Shown here: in pieces, positions 47,255 to 62,732 of the stretch
How the letters are laid out: each line of letters starts with the position of its first letter
Position numbering within the stretch: position 1 is the stretch's first letter
Source of the DNA: Isoetes taiwanensis
Lineage: Eukaryota; Streptophyta; Lycopodiopsida; Isoetales; Isoetaceae
Direction of reading: 5' to 3'
Assembly: GCA_021234155.1 (NCBI GenBank)
Contig: JAJEKV010000057.1
Location: 7,350,623-7,414,622 of the forward strand
DNA: 64,000 nucleotides
Translations under genes and position numbers: made by a program
The notes under the pieces: generated by a model
What the model was told of the DNA's origin: nothing
Database searches by the model: none
The model's input: only the letters and a program-made list of their open reading frames with translations

Positions 47255-49340
47255 AGAAGAATACCGCGGCAACAGATCGATGGAAGAGTAAAATTACAAG
47301 TTATTAAGGAGAAAACAAGCAAAAAATATGTGCATTTAACATATTTTTCAAAGGTTGTTGATAAAATTGCGCATGCAAAGAAGACATTTAAGAGTGTTTT
47401 GTGCAGATTTTTGATCACAATCGGCTACAATATATGGGAAAATACAAGATTTGGTTGGAGGTATACCAAAGAACCTTAAGGATATGTTCTACAAACCTAA
47501 AATTGTGTTTACCGGTCCCTTTGAAACCGTGCATGTGTATGTAGCATCCCAAGATTACGTAAATTTATTGATCGTAAAAATCGGACACATCGGATTAACC
47601 GACCGAATATTATTCATTGTAAAGGTTTGAGGAATTGGTTTCAACTTGATTAAACTTTATACCAGATCACCCATTCACTATTGAACAATTTATGGCGAAA
47701 TGGATAATACCATTGAACAGCTTTTTTTCTCGCGGTAATGTTTTTTCTTGTGGAATATGATGAACCGGTTATAGAGCAAAGTGTAAAAATGATCTCTTTA
47801 AAAGAAATCGATGGCTGGCCAAAATGTTTGTAGAAAGTAACAAGTGAATCCAAGAAAAATTCTTATGTATGGAGGAAAATGTGAATAAAAATATTGAATG
47901 GTCGGGTTAATAACCCGTATATCTCGTGTGTGGATAAAGCCGCTAATAATCCCAAAGTGTTTATTTGCCCCTTACATATCGTGAGAAGCCGCCACTATCG
48001 CTTAATAGCAATGATTTTTGTAAGTGTGATATCACTAGAGAAGAATTGATTAATCATGTGTGTGGAGGATATTGATTCCATGTTGGGAATAGGACACATG
48101 TTCAAGATGGAATTACCATACCTTTTAGGCATTTTTAAAGCCCATAAATTGGAATACGTGTGGATCACCAATGCGCATGAAACTATTTTTTCTACCCAAC
48201 CGCAATTGTAGCAGCTGGACTTAATCTCATTCTGGACATGTGGCCAACAATTTGTTATGAAAAATGCAAAGGTCGCTAATGTTTTCCAAAAGAATAAGAT
48301 CAAAGCAGCCCGGGTAGTCAATTCCATTTATGACGGATGTGTAACTTACCTCCTAAGGTTAACGATGTGTTTGTTGCGGATATAACCAAATGTTATGAGA
48401 ATATCCCATTAGATGGGGTACATGGGATCTGTTACATTATGGAGAGTGTGATAAGGATGACATGGAGAATTAAGAAAAAAAGTTAATGCAGTGTTATGAT
48501 ATGTGGTATAAAAATCTTGGAAAATGGCAAAGATTAAGATGGAATGGAGGAATATGGTTCCTGAAAGCAAAGTATGGCACAGAATGGATATGGACCTATT
48601 TACACGGATAAACAAATGGTTGCTGAACAATTGTTTTCTCTTAATGCATAATGGGGTATTTAGGCAAATCAAGGGTATCCCAATGGGATTTGCTTCTAGT
48701 CCTGGTTGGTGTAACTTATATCTGGCTGCTTTTGAGCTTGATTTTATCTCTAAATTAATTACTGAAGGTAAATTTACTGAGGCTGCTGCATTCAGATATA
48801 CATTCAGGTATATGGATGATCTTCTTAGTGTTAACAATCCATATGTCAGGGCTTTCCTTGGACTCAATAAGAATAATAATGGTAATGGTGTTACTATCTA
48901 CAATTTGGAGCACCTTGTAATCAAGGATGAAACGACATATCACAGCCATGATGCTCACATTGGAATGAAAGTTGATTTTCTTAATGTTACTATTGACATC
49001 ATTGCAAGTCATGCTGGTTTATATAATACATATAGGTATGACAAAAGGAATAACCTACCTTTCAAAGCTGTTAAATTTATCCATGCTAGCAGTTGTAGGC
49101 CATATATTATGGCGTGCAATGTTATCATTTCACAGGTTCAACCGATTTTATATGTGCACAATAATCCTATTCGGCTTGTCAAGATTTGGTAATTTTATCA
49201 ACCGCTTTTATTGATAAAGGATTTAAGAAGAAGGATGTGTGGCATAAGGTGCTCAGGGTATTGAGAAATGAAAATTTCCCAGGCCTAAAATATGATATCA
49301 AGACATTGCTATTCGAATTGGGAAAATCCAGATAATATTT
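47255..49340 (+). pseudogene. PLE/TERT-like reverse transcriptase of element 2, frameshifted
   Basis: The 5' half is decayed but alignable with the element 1 RT: KYVHLTYFSKVVDKI (47315), VDKAANNPKVFICPLHI (47930), LPYLLGIFKAHKLEYVWITN (48118) and motif A FVADITKCYENIPLDG (48370). The 3' half is open from 48524 to 49192. Motif B is RQIKGIPMGFASSPGWCNLY and motif C is FRYMDDLLSVNNP (YMDD at residues 96-99 of the open block). Then VDFLNVTID and a long connection (FIHASSCRPYIMACNVIIS). GIPMG plus YxDD plus xFLxVxI is the Penelope/TERT-side arrangement, unlike the FGL..AP and YLDD/YVDD context of LTR retrotransposons. A frameshift at about 49190 continues as NFINRF, then KGFKKKDVWHKVLRVL. Confidence 0.75.
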
Positions 49341-49983
49341 TGATTTAAGGGTTAAATGAATTCCCAAGCATAGGGATTTATTGAGTTAATTGCAAGGGTT
49401 TGGTAAGAATAAAATTTGACACAAGATACTCAAAGTTCTTGAATAAAGAATGGTTCCTAAGATTGATTTGTATGATCAATAATTTGGTGTATAGGCTGAA
49501 TGGAATCATGTTAGTGTAATATACTTAGCAAAGGAATTCCCATTCATGGGAATCATAGTCTTTATTGGTGGCTGTGGTCTCTTCTCTATGGGTTATTAAT
49601 ACTTTTGTTACTGCTTGCAAAGGAAGTTTATGATATCTGATACAATCTTTGAGGTGGGTGGAATTAGTTTCTGAGATAGATAAATAAGTACTTGTGTCAT
49701 TTGGTGCAATATATGCTGTTATTTGTTGGAAACTTTATAAACCTTAGTTAACAGAAAACTAACTGAGTAAATACAACTGATTGATATTATCACTTTGAAA
49801 AACTGGATTTAATAGAGTATTACAGCAAAGCTACATGCAGGTCTGTAGTATAGTTATATAGTTAGCAAAATTACAAAAATCTGTAGCCAATAGTTTTGAA
49901 AAATTGGCACATAGACTATTTCTTAACATATATAGTGAATATACAGCATAGTACTAATGTTCATAGTCATAACAGACTGTGTT

Positions 49984-50919
49984 TTAAACCTTCCTTAATT
50001 TGTGCAATGCTGCGCCCTTCAGTATCTTCATGTTCCATGTAAATTTCTTTCCAGTGTAAGTAAACTCAAGAACATCTCCAAGGCTTAAACCATACTTTTT
50101 CTTAAAACCATTCCACCAACACCAAGACAAATTTTCGCTACTCTTTTTGCTACCGCTGAGCTCTTCTCCGATTTCCTGGTCCATAGATGTCAACAAGATA
50201 TCCCTTTGGTGGACTACGCCATTTGTTCTCGCTCTCGAAAGTACCTACTCAAGCAAATAATAGAAAATAATAAAGTATTTTAAAGTAATGGATGGAATCA
50301 AAAGCATAAACATACCAAGCCTCTATTTATATTTGCTCTGAGGAGAGCGACTCGGAAGGGCTTATGGGATGGGGGTTCATCCTCATCAGATGAATCATCA
50401 TCATCGGATGAATCAAACTTGTTATTTCTGGGTGTATCGACTTGTTATTTCGGGTGTATCTCATTTGCACCTCGTCGATCATTAATGCCCGCCCGATTCT
50501 TTGATGGTGTACTATGACCGAGTTTCCCACTTGCCAATTCTCCGATGGGTTTCACACGATAATTTCCATCACATATCTGGGCTGTTAGACGTGTTCCATT
50601 TTCTGATATGCTGCATAAAAGTGCGGTTCCATCCACCATGTTGTTTCCTTGTAAAAAGGATTCCCAGCCTTCAGTGAAGAATGTTCGACCGCCTACTGAT
50701 GCTATGTAAATACTGTACTCCTTTCGATTTGGGCCTACACCAACGATATACTGATCTTTGGCAAGCATTATCCCCTCTGCTTCCTGCAAAAATCTCGATT
50801 GTGTTAACAAATAAAAATCCGTGATACCGAAACTAAGCATAAGATATTTTGAATCAAAGATGGTTTTAGCTTACCGTAAGGTGACCGAACTTGACATCTA
50901 CAAGAAACACCGCCGCCAT
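49984..50919 (-). pseudogene. Two-domain B3 protein gene carried antisense in element 2
   Basis: Three exons with compatible phases: 50919-50875 (MAAVFLVDVKFGHLT, donor GTAAGC), 50783-50316, 50244-49984. B3 domain 1 spans exons 1-2: EAEGIMLAKDQYIVGVG, then TFFTEGWESFLQGNNMVDGT and LTAQICDG, the GWxxFxxxNxxxxG signature. An acidic linker (SSDDDDSSDEDE) leads to exon 3 with a second B3-like part: WNGFKKKYGLSLGDVLEFTY and FTWNMKILKG. B3 domains bind DNA in plant transcription factors. A 22-bp tandem duplication near 50427-50470 shifts the frame within exon 2, so this copy looks broken. It is either a captured host REM-type gene or an accessory gene of the element; with the corresponding part of element 1 deleted, the window cannot decide. 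Confidence 0.65.
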
Positions 50920-51417
50920 TGCTTGGAATATGAAATAGCTATCGATCGATCGAAAATGAAAGGGTTACTCCGCCGGATTAACCATAAATATATGCGCCAA
51001 TATATGAGCTAATGCTATTATGATATGACTACTCTAATTATTACAAGCGTAGGGTAGCAGCTATGCTAATAATTATTATATGCCTTGGATAAGAACTCTG
51101 CAGTTAATTCGGAACCAGAATAAAATGGGCATATACGGTTGGTATTATTCTTAATTATTTTGGAACCAAATTAATTGGATATAGACTATTAGTTTCTTCC
51201 TTAACTATTCAATCTATGTAGTACAAACATTTTCGATACAATTCTGTATGAACCCAACTAATTCTTCGTTTGCACTAATGTCCCTTAGAGACAACCTTTA
51301 ACACTTAGTCGGCAGGAGGGTCCCTTTGCTAGCAAAGGGATCCTCCAATCCTTTTTTGCTATCATATGGGACCTTATCTGCCCTCCGGTAGGAGGCAGGG
51401 ATATATATATATATATA
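50920..51417. other. Spacer between the B3 gene and right long repeat
   Basis: Presumed promoter region of the antisense B3 gene. No TATA box assigned. It includes an inverted pair, GAGGGTCCCTTTGCTAGCAA and CAAAGGGATCCTCC (51325-51353), then GGTAGGAGGCAGGG, just before the AT run, possibly a structural end signal. Confidence 0.4.
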
Positions 51418-54850
<3,433 letters not shown>

Positions 54851-57200
54851 ATTAGGTGAATGTATCTAGAGTTTATTATTTAGTCTCTCCATAGAGTTGA
54901 GATAGATTTTATATGCAACTATTGGTTTACTCTCGATTTTCGGACTTTCATAGTTAACTTATGGATGCTTACCTAATATCTATTGTTCATGTCTAATTCG
55001 AACTTGTTATATTAGAACATAATACTTCGAGTTCTCATGATAATTGCAACAACGATGTGACTATGAAAGCATTTTTATCTAGTACATAATTTTGATCTTT
55101 GATCTGATAGGTAGTATTTATATTCGTTCAACAATGTAAGTTGTTGTCATCGATAAAGTGCCATACGGGGAATCAAAAAGAAGAATTATAAAATATATTC
55201 ATTAGAATTGCCTACAAATTATGTGTGTATTACTCATGCTTGCAACGTATGTACAATTGCTAAAATAGTAGGAAGAGTTATGCTAAATGAGTCAATGTCT
55301 AAGTCCAAGTTCAATTTGTGGATATTTTTATAGATTTTCATTTAGATAAGTCGAATTCAATGTTTTCTTTTCATGCAACATAAGCATACTTGTTGAGCAT
55401 AAGTGTGAGGTTGTATATCTATGATAACGTCTAATAGCTCACTACATCTAATAACTCAAAAAATGTATTCTTGCGAATAAATGCTCTAATTTTGTGCAAT
55501 ATGACATAAGCTAACTAAGAGTTAAAAGAGGGTTAAGTGGAGGAAAACATGTGAATGGTGGTGTGTCACATGGAAGATCAATGACATACTAGACCAAAGG
55601 AACAATTTATTTCTTGGGGTAGGAATTTCACTGACCAACCTAACAAAGACTAAGATAACATCACAGAACAAATGTAATTGAAATGTTCTTAAGGTGTAAA
55701 TGTGGAGACCGGATGCATGTGAGACATGATTCATGTACATTGTATAAGCATTGAGGTTTTGAAAAACCCAAATCATGTGCAAACTACCTTTAAAAGGCAC
55801 AAGGTGACTTCGAGAGCGATTAAAGTTGGATCAAGGCTTAAGACCAACCAAAAGTTTGGCAACACATTGTCAATAGAATCAAGTAACATATTTGGAAAGC
55901 GATCCATAAATTTTCCAGACATCAAGTAACATATTTGGAAAGCGATCCATAAATTTTCCTTACATCCAAACAAGGGGGAGGTTAATTGTTCTAAATCCAA
56001 AATTTAATAATACTTAAATCAAAACCGGACATCCATAGAAGAGTCTTCCACTCACAACTATTTATAGCTTAAGAAATACAAAGAGGCTAGAAAAAAGAAA
56101 TTGGTGAGAGGAAACAAAAAGCCAAAGAAGGTAAGACTCAATGTCCCATGGTGCACATTTATGATTTGAAACATTTAGCTTTTTCTATCACCTCTAAATC
56201 CACAAACCCAACCATGCCAATTATTTGTAACAAATCTTTAATGAAATCCAAGAAGTTTAAGTCCAGAAGCGCAAGACTTGATTATGGAGGGAACGTGAAG
56301 GGTACTCCAATGAACAATCTAGGATGTCTTGACGCCAAGACCCAAATGACCACTATAAGAGGGGTAAAACAGAGAAGAATGGGTACTTCAATGAACAATC
56401 TAGAATTGTCCTAGACGATCACCCAAACGACCACTATAAGTTTGGACTTCAAAAACAATCATACTATGAATTGTACATTTCCTATTGTTCTCCAAAGTCA
56501 TTGATCTACAAAAGTGACCTAATCCATGCAACCTAAACTCACAAAAAATTTACCACGAAAGGCAAAAGCATAATGCATATGGAGACACAACATTCTTCCA
56601 AGTTGCAAAAGTTTTCCCCGAGCCATTATATATCCTTAACTTCTCGGAGATGATAGAGTTTGCATGTCGATTTATCCTAGGATAACCAAATCTAGAGAGA
56701 AGTTTTACTTGCAAACAACACACAAGTCGCGATTACATAAAAGCAAGCTGTGACTAGCCTTTTTAGCATTTCACCGGGCAAGCTTCATTTAGAGGCCTCT
56801 ACAATCGCTAAATTGTACATAATAATAAATTGATTGTTTCGTATTCAACTCTTCTCGTATTTATGGATTATTGTTATAACCCCACTTATGTTTCGCGGAT
56901 AAAAAATTACGTTTCAATTATCATATTTACCCCATAGGAGACTATTTCTCTTTAAGAATTTCCCATTAATTATGGCATGTTTTACTCCCTTACCAACCAA
57001 CTTTTCTACTTGCGTTTTTCAAGGTTATGCAGCTTGAGATTCAATTTTATCCAACCTTCCAACTCCCGTCTATAAGCTCATACAGATAAACAACAAAGTT
57101 GAGATTAACGAGTTACAGGAATGTTACTCTATGCACCAGTCGTTGTCAGTCAAAATTATGACCGACTTTGAACTGAGCCCAACTTTTAAAGGTACAAGAA
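54851..57200. other. Non-coding region with two tandem duplications
   Basis: A 42-bp unit, ATCAAGTAACATATTTGGAA onward, is duplicated in tandem at 55877-55960. A ~110-bp unit around GGGTACT(C/T)CAATGAACAATC is duplicated at about 56280-56445. No gene recognised. Confidence 0.6.
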
Positions 57201-57206
57201 ATTTAT

Positions 57207-57230
57207 CGCGGCGGCCTTGCGGCCGCCGCG
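57207..57230. repeat. GC-only palindrome
   Basis: CGCGGCGGCC and GGCCGCCGCG separated by TTGC, an isolated CpG-rich hairpin in AT-rich DNA. It resembles in composition the hairpin at 4846-4938. Confidence 0.8.
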
Positions 57231-58617
57231 AACATTTCTCTTCTCCAACCCGCTGCAAAAGAAGTTTTGTGCTAAGTCGAATAGATCTCAATTCTGGACA
57301 TCCTTGAGATGCAGATGCGACGATAGAGATGTATGTTGATTGCAGTTCACATACTGTGAGGCAAGTCAAGACATGCCTGTTCGGTCTAGAGTGCCCAACA
57401 TAGAATATTCCCCATAAACTACTGCAATCTAACGGTCTCGAAAAAATTTAGAACACGTGAAATGATAATACGTTCCACAAATAATGGAATATTACAAACT
57501 GCCTATATGTAGAGATGAGACAAATAGTATGTAGATTTCAAAGTTAGTTACAGTTTGTGTACATTCTCATCATTTGCAAACATTAAGGGACATGGATTTT
57601 TGTTCAATACCTTAAATTTTAAAAGTTGACAAATGTTCAATTGTTCGGGCATGGACTCCTCAAACAAAAACATTGTAGTTGATAAAAAAACAAACCTATA
57701 CATTTTTTTTGTTCTTCTCGTTTGCATTTTTCATTTTATTAATGGTCCTTGGTTCAATGCTGAGTTTTTTGTTAAAAGAGATGTTATCATCGATTTAGGA
57801 GTTAACTAGAGGTATATGGAGAAATTTGTAAGTATGGTGCTGGTTTTTGTCCACTTTTACTTTGAAACATGGTCTAAAATTTTCAAGTCAATCATTCCAT
57901 CAGAAAATGCATTTAGAAGGCAAAAAATTTTGGTTGATATGGGCCTTTTTTTCCTTTTTGTTAGCTAGTTTATTCTATTCCACAAAGTCATCTCCACATT
58001 CTATTGTTACTATAAGATCTCTCCATGTTAGAAACATCCACTTTTATATGAAGTTATTGCTTAAGTCTTTCGTAGTCTAGTCTAGTTAGAGTAGTTGTTG
58101 GGGATTTCTAGTATCCAACAGTATTGTTCAAGTTTAGTTTTAGGAATTTTCGTCACGTGCTTCAAATTTTCATTTGGTATATGATTTTTGACATCCATCA
58201 GGGTTAAGCTGGATGCCACTTGAATACTTGATTGACTTCCAGCTTTTGGCTGCACGAAGAGATGGTCAAACATCAAAGAAGATTGTGGAACATGCACATG
58301 GATGGATGAGCATGTAGATTAATTGGTTGACTTATACAATTGTTTTAGAATCTTATGAAAAGTGTCAAGTAATAATCTAACATTCCTTGTGATGCAAACA
58401 TGTGCCCTAAACATTTAACTATCAAATGATTTACGATCTTTGCCTCGCAATGATTCGTGAACTTACGCAATTTGATATTCTAAAAAGGAACATACAACAT
58501 ATCTTATACCATTTTATCAACATTCTAAATTATCATGTTTGAATAAATGACCCTTCTACGACAGTTCTGGCAATCTACATATCTTGATACTCTGTGCATT
58601 CATCAGAATCTAAAGCA
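57231..58617. other. Intergenic, no recognised gene
   Basis: AT-rich with short frames only. Confidence 0.5.
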
Positions 58618-59428
58618 GATGGGATGCCTCTTAACATCCAGGTGGGACTGTCAACAAACAAAATCGTTATAATAAAGCAGAAGTTCTTCATGTGAGGCTC
58701 CAACCATAATTTTAAAACCAACATTCTATTAATCTCCACTAGATCTGTAGCTTGAAGAGCCGCAAAAGCCCATAATCCGGTCACATGTCCAATCGAAGCC
58801 GGGACTTTTGATAGTGCGTGCATGCCCATTTCTCTTGACAAAGACATTTTTCCTCATGGGCATAAAAAACTTATACTAACTCCAGGAAGTTAAAAGGACC
58901 TCTAGCAAACGATTATGGGACGCATGGTGTGTTAAAACTAGCTTGCAATCCTACATGGCACACCAATTAAATGTGTCTATCTGGTTATTCCTGCAGACAA
59001 AAGGCAATCTGGTTATTCCCTGGCAGACAAAAGGCGGTCGCATGATGACCACAAACAGAAACTTGAAATGCATAAACTTGAAATGCACTCAAATTCAAAA
59101 TATGAAAGAAGGATATTCCTGACAAACCTCTTAACATCCAGGTGGGACTGTCAAGGATATTCCTGCAAGCCTCTTAACATCCAGGTGGGACTGTCAACAA
59201 ACAAAATCGTTATAATAAAGCAGAAGTTCTTCACGTGAGGCTCCAACCATAATTTTAAAACCAACATTCTATTAATCTCCACTAGATCTGTAGCTTGAAG
59301 AGCCGCAAAAGCCCATAATCTGGTCACATGTCCAATCGAATGCAGACTTTTGATAGTGTGCAGGCATGCCCATTTCTCTTGACAGCACATTTTCCTCATG
59401 GGCATAAAAAACTTATACTAACTCCAGG
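58618..59428. repeat. ~270-bp direct duplication
   Basis: 58618-58886 and about 59126-59428 are very similar, starting CTCTTAACATCCAGGTGGGA and ending TTATACTAACTCCAGGAA. The start of the unit is partly repeated again at 59128-59150. On the minus strand both keep an open frame (IGHVTGLWAFAALQATDLVE) that I do not recognise. A TTTGTTGACAG acceptor-like site lies in each. Confidence 0.8.
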
Positions 59429-61337
59429 AAACTATCCCTTGAGGCTACTTATCTACTATAATGCTGCTATAAGACACAGTATGCAGCTCCAAAATGAATT
59501 TCCCTTATGAAACATTGGGTCACTCAGAAGTCAAAGGATTCATCATAAGATGCAACCAACTCAGAGTTGCCATGGGAGGAAAGATGCAACAGTAAAAAGA
59601 TCTACTAAATAGGAACCTGGAATGACTATCATACATTTCTGAACCCTCTAATTTATCAGTTTCAAGCTCATGATGGTGTAGGCGCAACTAAAATATTTCT
59701 ATAATGCAAGAAAATTGACTACAGCACAACTTGCTTTCCAAGGTCAACTCTATACCAACATCTACACTTGCCAATGAAACAGAAGACAAGAAGCTATGAA
59801 AGATACCCATGGTAATGATGATGGCCATTCTTAGCAAAAAGTTCAAGAACAAGATGGTTCTTCTCCTCGTGATCATAGATCCATCACCAAGATTCTAAAA
59901 AAACTAAGCAAGGTCACTCACCACACATTCCCATACAAAGCGAGATGCTTCACTCTATTAAAGACTCAAATGGATAAGCTTACAAATGTTCAGTTGCTTC
60001 CTAAACATTCGAGTCACCAAATAGAAGCTTTTCCATCACGTTCCAATTCTTAAACATTAGGGTTTCATAAAAGGCGGGTACTCTTTTCATTCAAGAAGAA
60101 GACTCAAGTCAAGAGAAAGCAACCTCTTTTCACAAGGTACATTACATGAGGCAAATGCCAACCCGGGATATATACTTACAAGTCCTCAAGCGAGGCATGT
60201 CTCGTCCAAAGTCGCTTAACTTCAACGAGAATGATTCTATAATGCATGAATAAATCTGATTGCCAAAGTCTCAATTACAAAATATGCTTGATCGACATCA
60301 AGCAAAGCCTTCTAAACATTAGGTTTCTTATGTTATAAAAATGCTTTATCATTTGTTACCCAATGCCAAACTCACGCTTGCGACAATGCATTGTTGTTGA
60401 AAAAATGCTTTAGCTACCCAATGCCAAACTCACGTTAGATAATGCATTGTTAGCACGCATCAAACCTCTATTTCCAACTATTACGTATACTTAAAATCTA
60501 GCAATTTCACAACCATATAGAAGCCGCAAGAACGTTTTAGAAGGACAAGATAACCTACCGGAACTACTAGTGTGCATCTTGGATCCGCTTAAAAGATTTC
60601 TTGTATGTATTGCCAATGGTGACAGAAAATATAGGACGTGCATCCGTCATTGAAAAATTAACAACATAGGAGGAATCAAATGCCATCCGACCATTGAAAT
60701 CATCACCTATGTCCGTATATCTCATTTGCAAACTCCACAAGAGTTCCAAAAGAATATCCTCTCGCTACCGATGATGCATTCAAGGTCTATTTTGTGTCCT
60801 TACACGAAGTAGCAGTTCGCCTTCCGGATTCACAACCATAGTATTGCCATAATAACCTACAATTTTAAACAAACCATAGTTAATTAAGGGGGAAAGTGAA
60901 TCAAATAAAACTTCACACTCACACAAGACTTTCACGATATGCCCCATCGTCATAGCCATGAAACCGCAATATATCAAGATCCACATATTGTTTACCCATT
61001 GGCCATTGCCATAGCCATGGAACCGCAAGAGATCCGCAGAGCAATCAAACCACGCTAACTGTATGAAGCATTAAGCGTCAAATAGAACATGAACAAAGCA
61101 AAGAGCACAAGATTTGCCTTTATCCCCAATGACAGTCACAATTTCCAAATGTGAATCGATCACTTAATGTCGCCATCGCCATGGTGTCCATGCCGGGAGT
61201 ATCCCCGATATTAATGTAATCCAAGACATCAGATCTTGTATGGCATCCTAACAAAAACTCAAGGCAACTTTTATACAACTACTAAACTAAAAGCACTTCT
61301 ACTTCTTCCAACTTACAAACCGAAGCTACTATGCAAA
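59429..61337. other. No recognised gene
   Basis: Mixed sequence with short minus-strand frames, some with splice-like edges (for example an acceptor AAATTGTAG near 60861). A near-duplicate CCCAATGCCAAACTCACG occurs at about 60359 and 60418. Nothing assignable. Confidence 0.4.
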
Positions 61338-61600
61338 GAATCTTTCGCCAAGGCACTTGCACAAGTGACATCATTTGGTTTCAAGATCTTCTTTTTGCAT
61401 TTGCCAAGAGAGTTTGAGCACATCTTTGCCTCTTGAATCTTGAAAATACTCCACAATCATTTGCAATCCAAGAGAAAACATTTCAAGCATAAGCATCCTG
61501 TCCAAAACCGCATAATTATTTTTAAGACATGAAATACATCTCCACAAGAGTGCTACCAACAAATGAGTCTGAATCAAACCCCGATTGAAATGCTTCAAAG
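61338..61600 (-). pseudogene. PPR (pentatricopeptide repeat) protein fragment
   Basis: Minus strand: FQSGFDSDSFVGSTLVEMYF (about 61595-61535) is the usual end of one PPR motif (GF..D.FVG..LV.MY). Then a decayed stretch (DAYA, NVFSLGLQ), and VLKLSWQMQKEDL followed in another frame by KPNDVTCASALAK (about 61410-61345). That matches the AL.LF..MQ.E...PN.VT of the next motif. Stops and a frameshift make this a relic. Intact PPR proteins bind organellar RNA. Confidence 0.7.
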
Positions 61601-62393
61601 ATAATTAGTTTTCCATGTTTTACAGAACATGCACTAGGAATGGTAATAAAGTCTTGTTCCATTACCTAGAAAAGTTCAAGGGCTTGCTTAGAATCACATT
61701 ATTTTGATTAATCACCATATCAAATGTTTTGCAAGCTTGTTTGTGTAAATTCGTGCAAAAATAGAGCCAAATGTAACTAGCAAGTTTGGATATAGATAAA
61801 GGCCTCTCGCCATAAAACCTTACACCATAAAATAGAAATCCTCTTGTAAAACATAGAGCATCAACTTACCCGACCATCACGAAACCGAAAACCAGCAGAT
61901 CAAGAGCATTTTGGGTAACGATTTACCCACCCCTAAACTCCGATCTTATGCTTCGATTTTGGCACAATGGCGGAGTAGATCAATAAATAAGAGACAAATA
62001 TCAATGTAACTGGTCTGCAAAGAGTCTCTCAACATCTTTTCAAATGGTATATTTCTTTGTAAGGCGTAATGCCATCGTAATGGACAAAGAGCAATGCATA
62101 CCTTCAGACCTGTGTTGCCTCGAACTCGCCCCTTCTCACATAGACTGGCCAAATTTTTATTTCGCAAGGTCCCGATCGCCTATAAGTATCATTCATCCTC
62201 CAAGAGAAATAAAAGCTTAAGCAAGTTAAAGGATATGGTTTCAGCTTCATACCCGGTAGAAAGATCGGCCATGGTACCCAAATGTAACGGACGATTTATC
62301 CGATGCAAAGGTTGGCAATCGAAGTTCAAGATTTTCTTTTGAATCAATAAGCGGCCGATTCACAAGACAAAAATGCATGACGGAGTGTCTTAC

Positions 62394-62732
62394 CTCTCCT
62401 TTGCTCGTCTACATGGCCGACAAGTCGCCCCTGCGGTGCTTTGCTTTGTAAGCATCCGGTTGGAATATGTCATGCATATACAATCGAAAACCCTTGCACT
62501 TAATGGCCAAATCAAAAAACTTAAATTCGGTGGCATACCTTATAAAACTTCCATGCGTAAGCTTTGAAGATATCCCCATGTTGACTTGCACTTCTTCTTG
62601 TGAACAACTCGCAAAATGGAAAGGAACGGCACCGTTCATAGCTCGGAAGACCATCAGAACGACACCAAGAAATGGCCATAGCCCTTGCTTCCAACAAATA
62701 TGACAAAGTGAGATCAAAGTCAATGATAAATC
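62394..62732 (-). other. Possible exon pair of an unidentified gene
   Basis: 62732-62539 (acceptor CTGCAG, donor GTATGC) reads TLSYLLEARAMAISWCRSDG, then ELFTRRSASQHGDIFKAYAW. The next exon-like block, 62430-62394 (GRLVGHVDEQRR; acceptor CCGCAG, donor GTAAGA), joins in phase 0. Other frames meet stops after joining. Neither up- nor downstream exons could be chained and no family is recognised. Confidence 0.3.
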
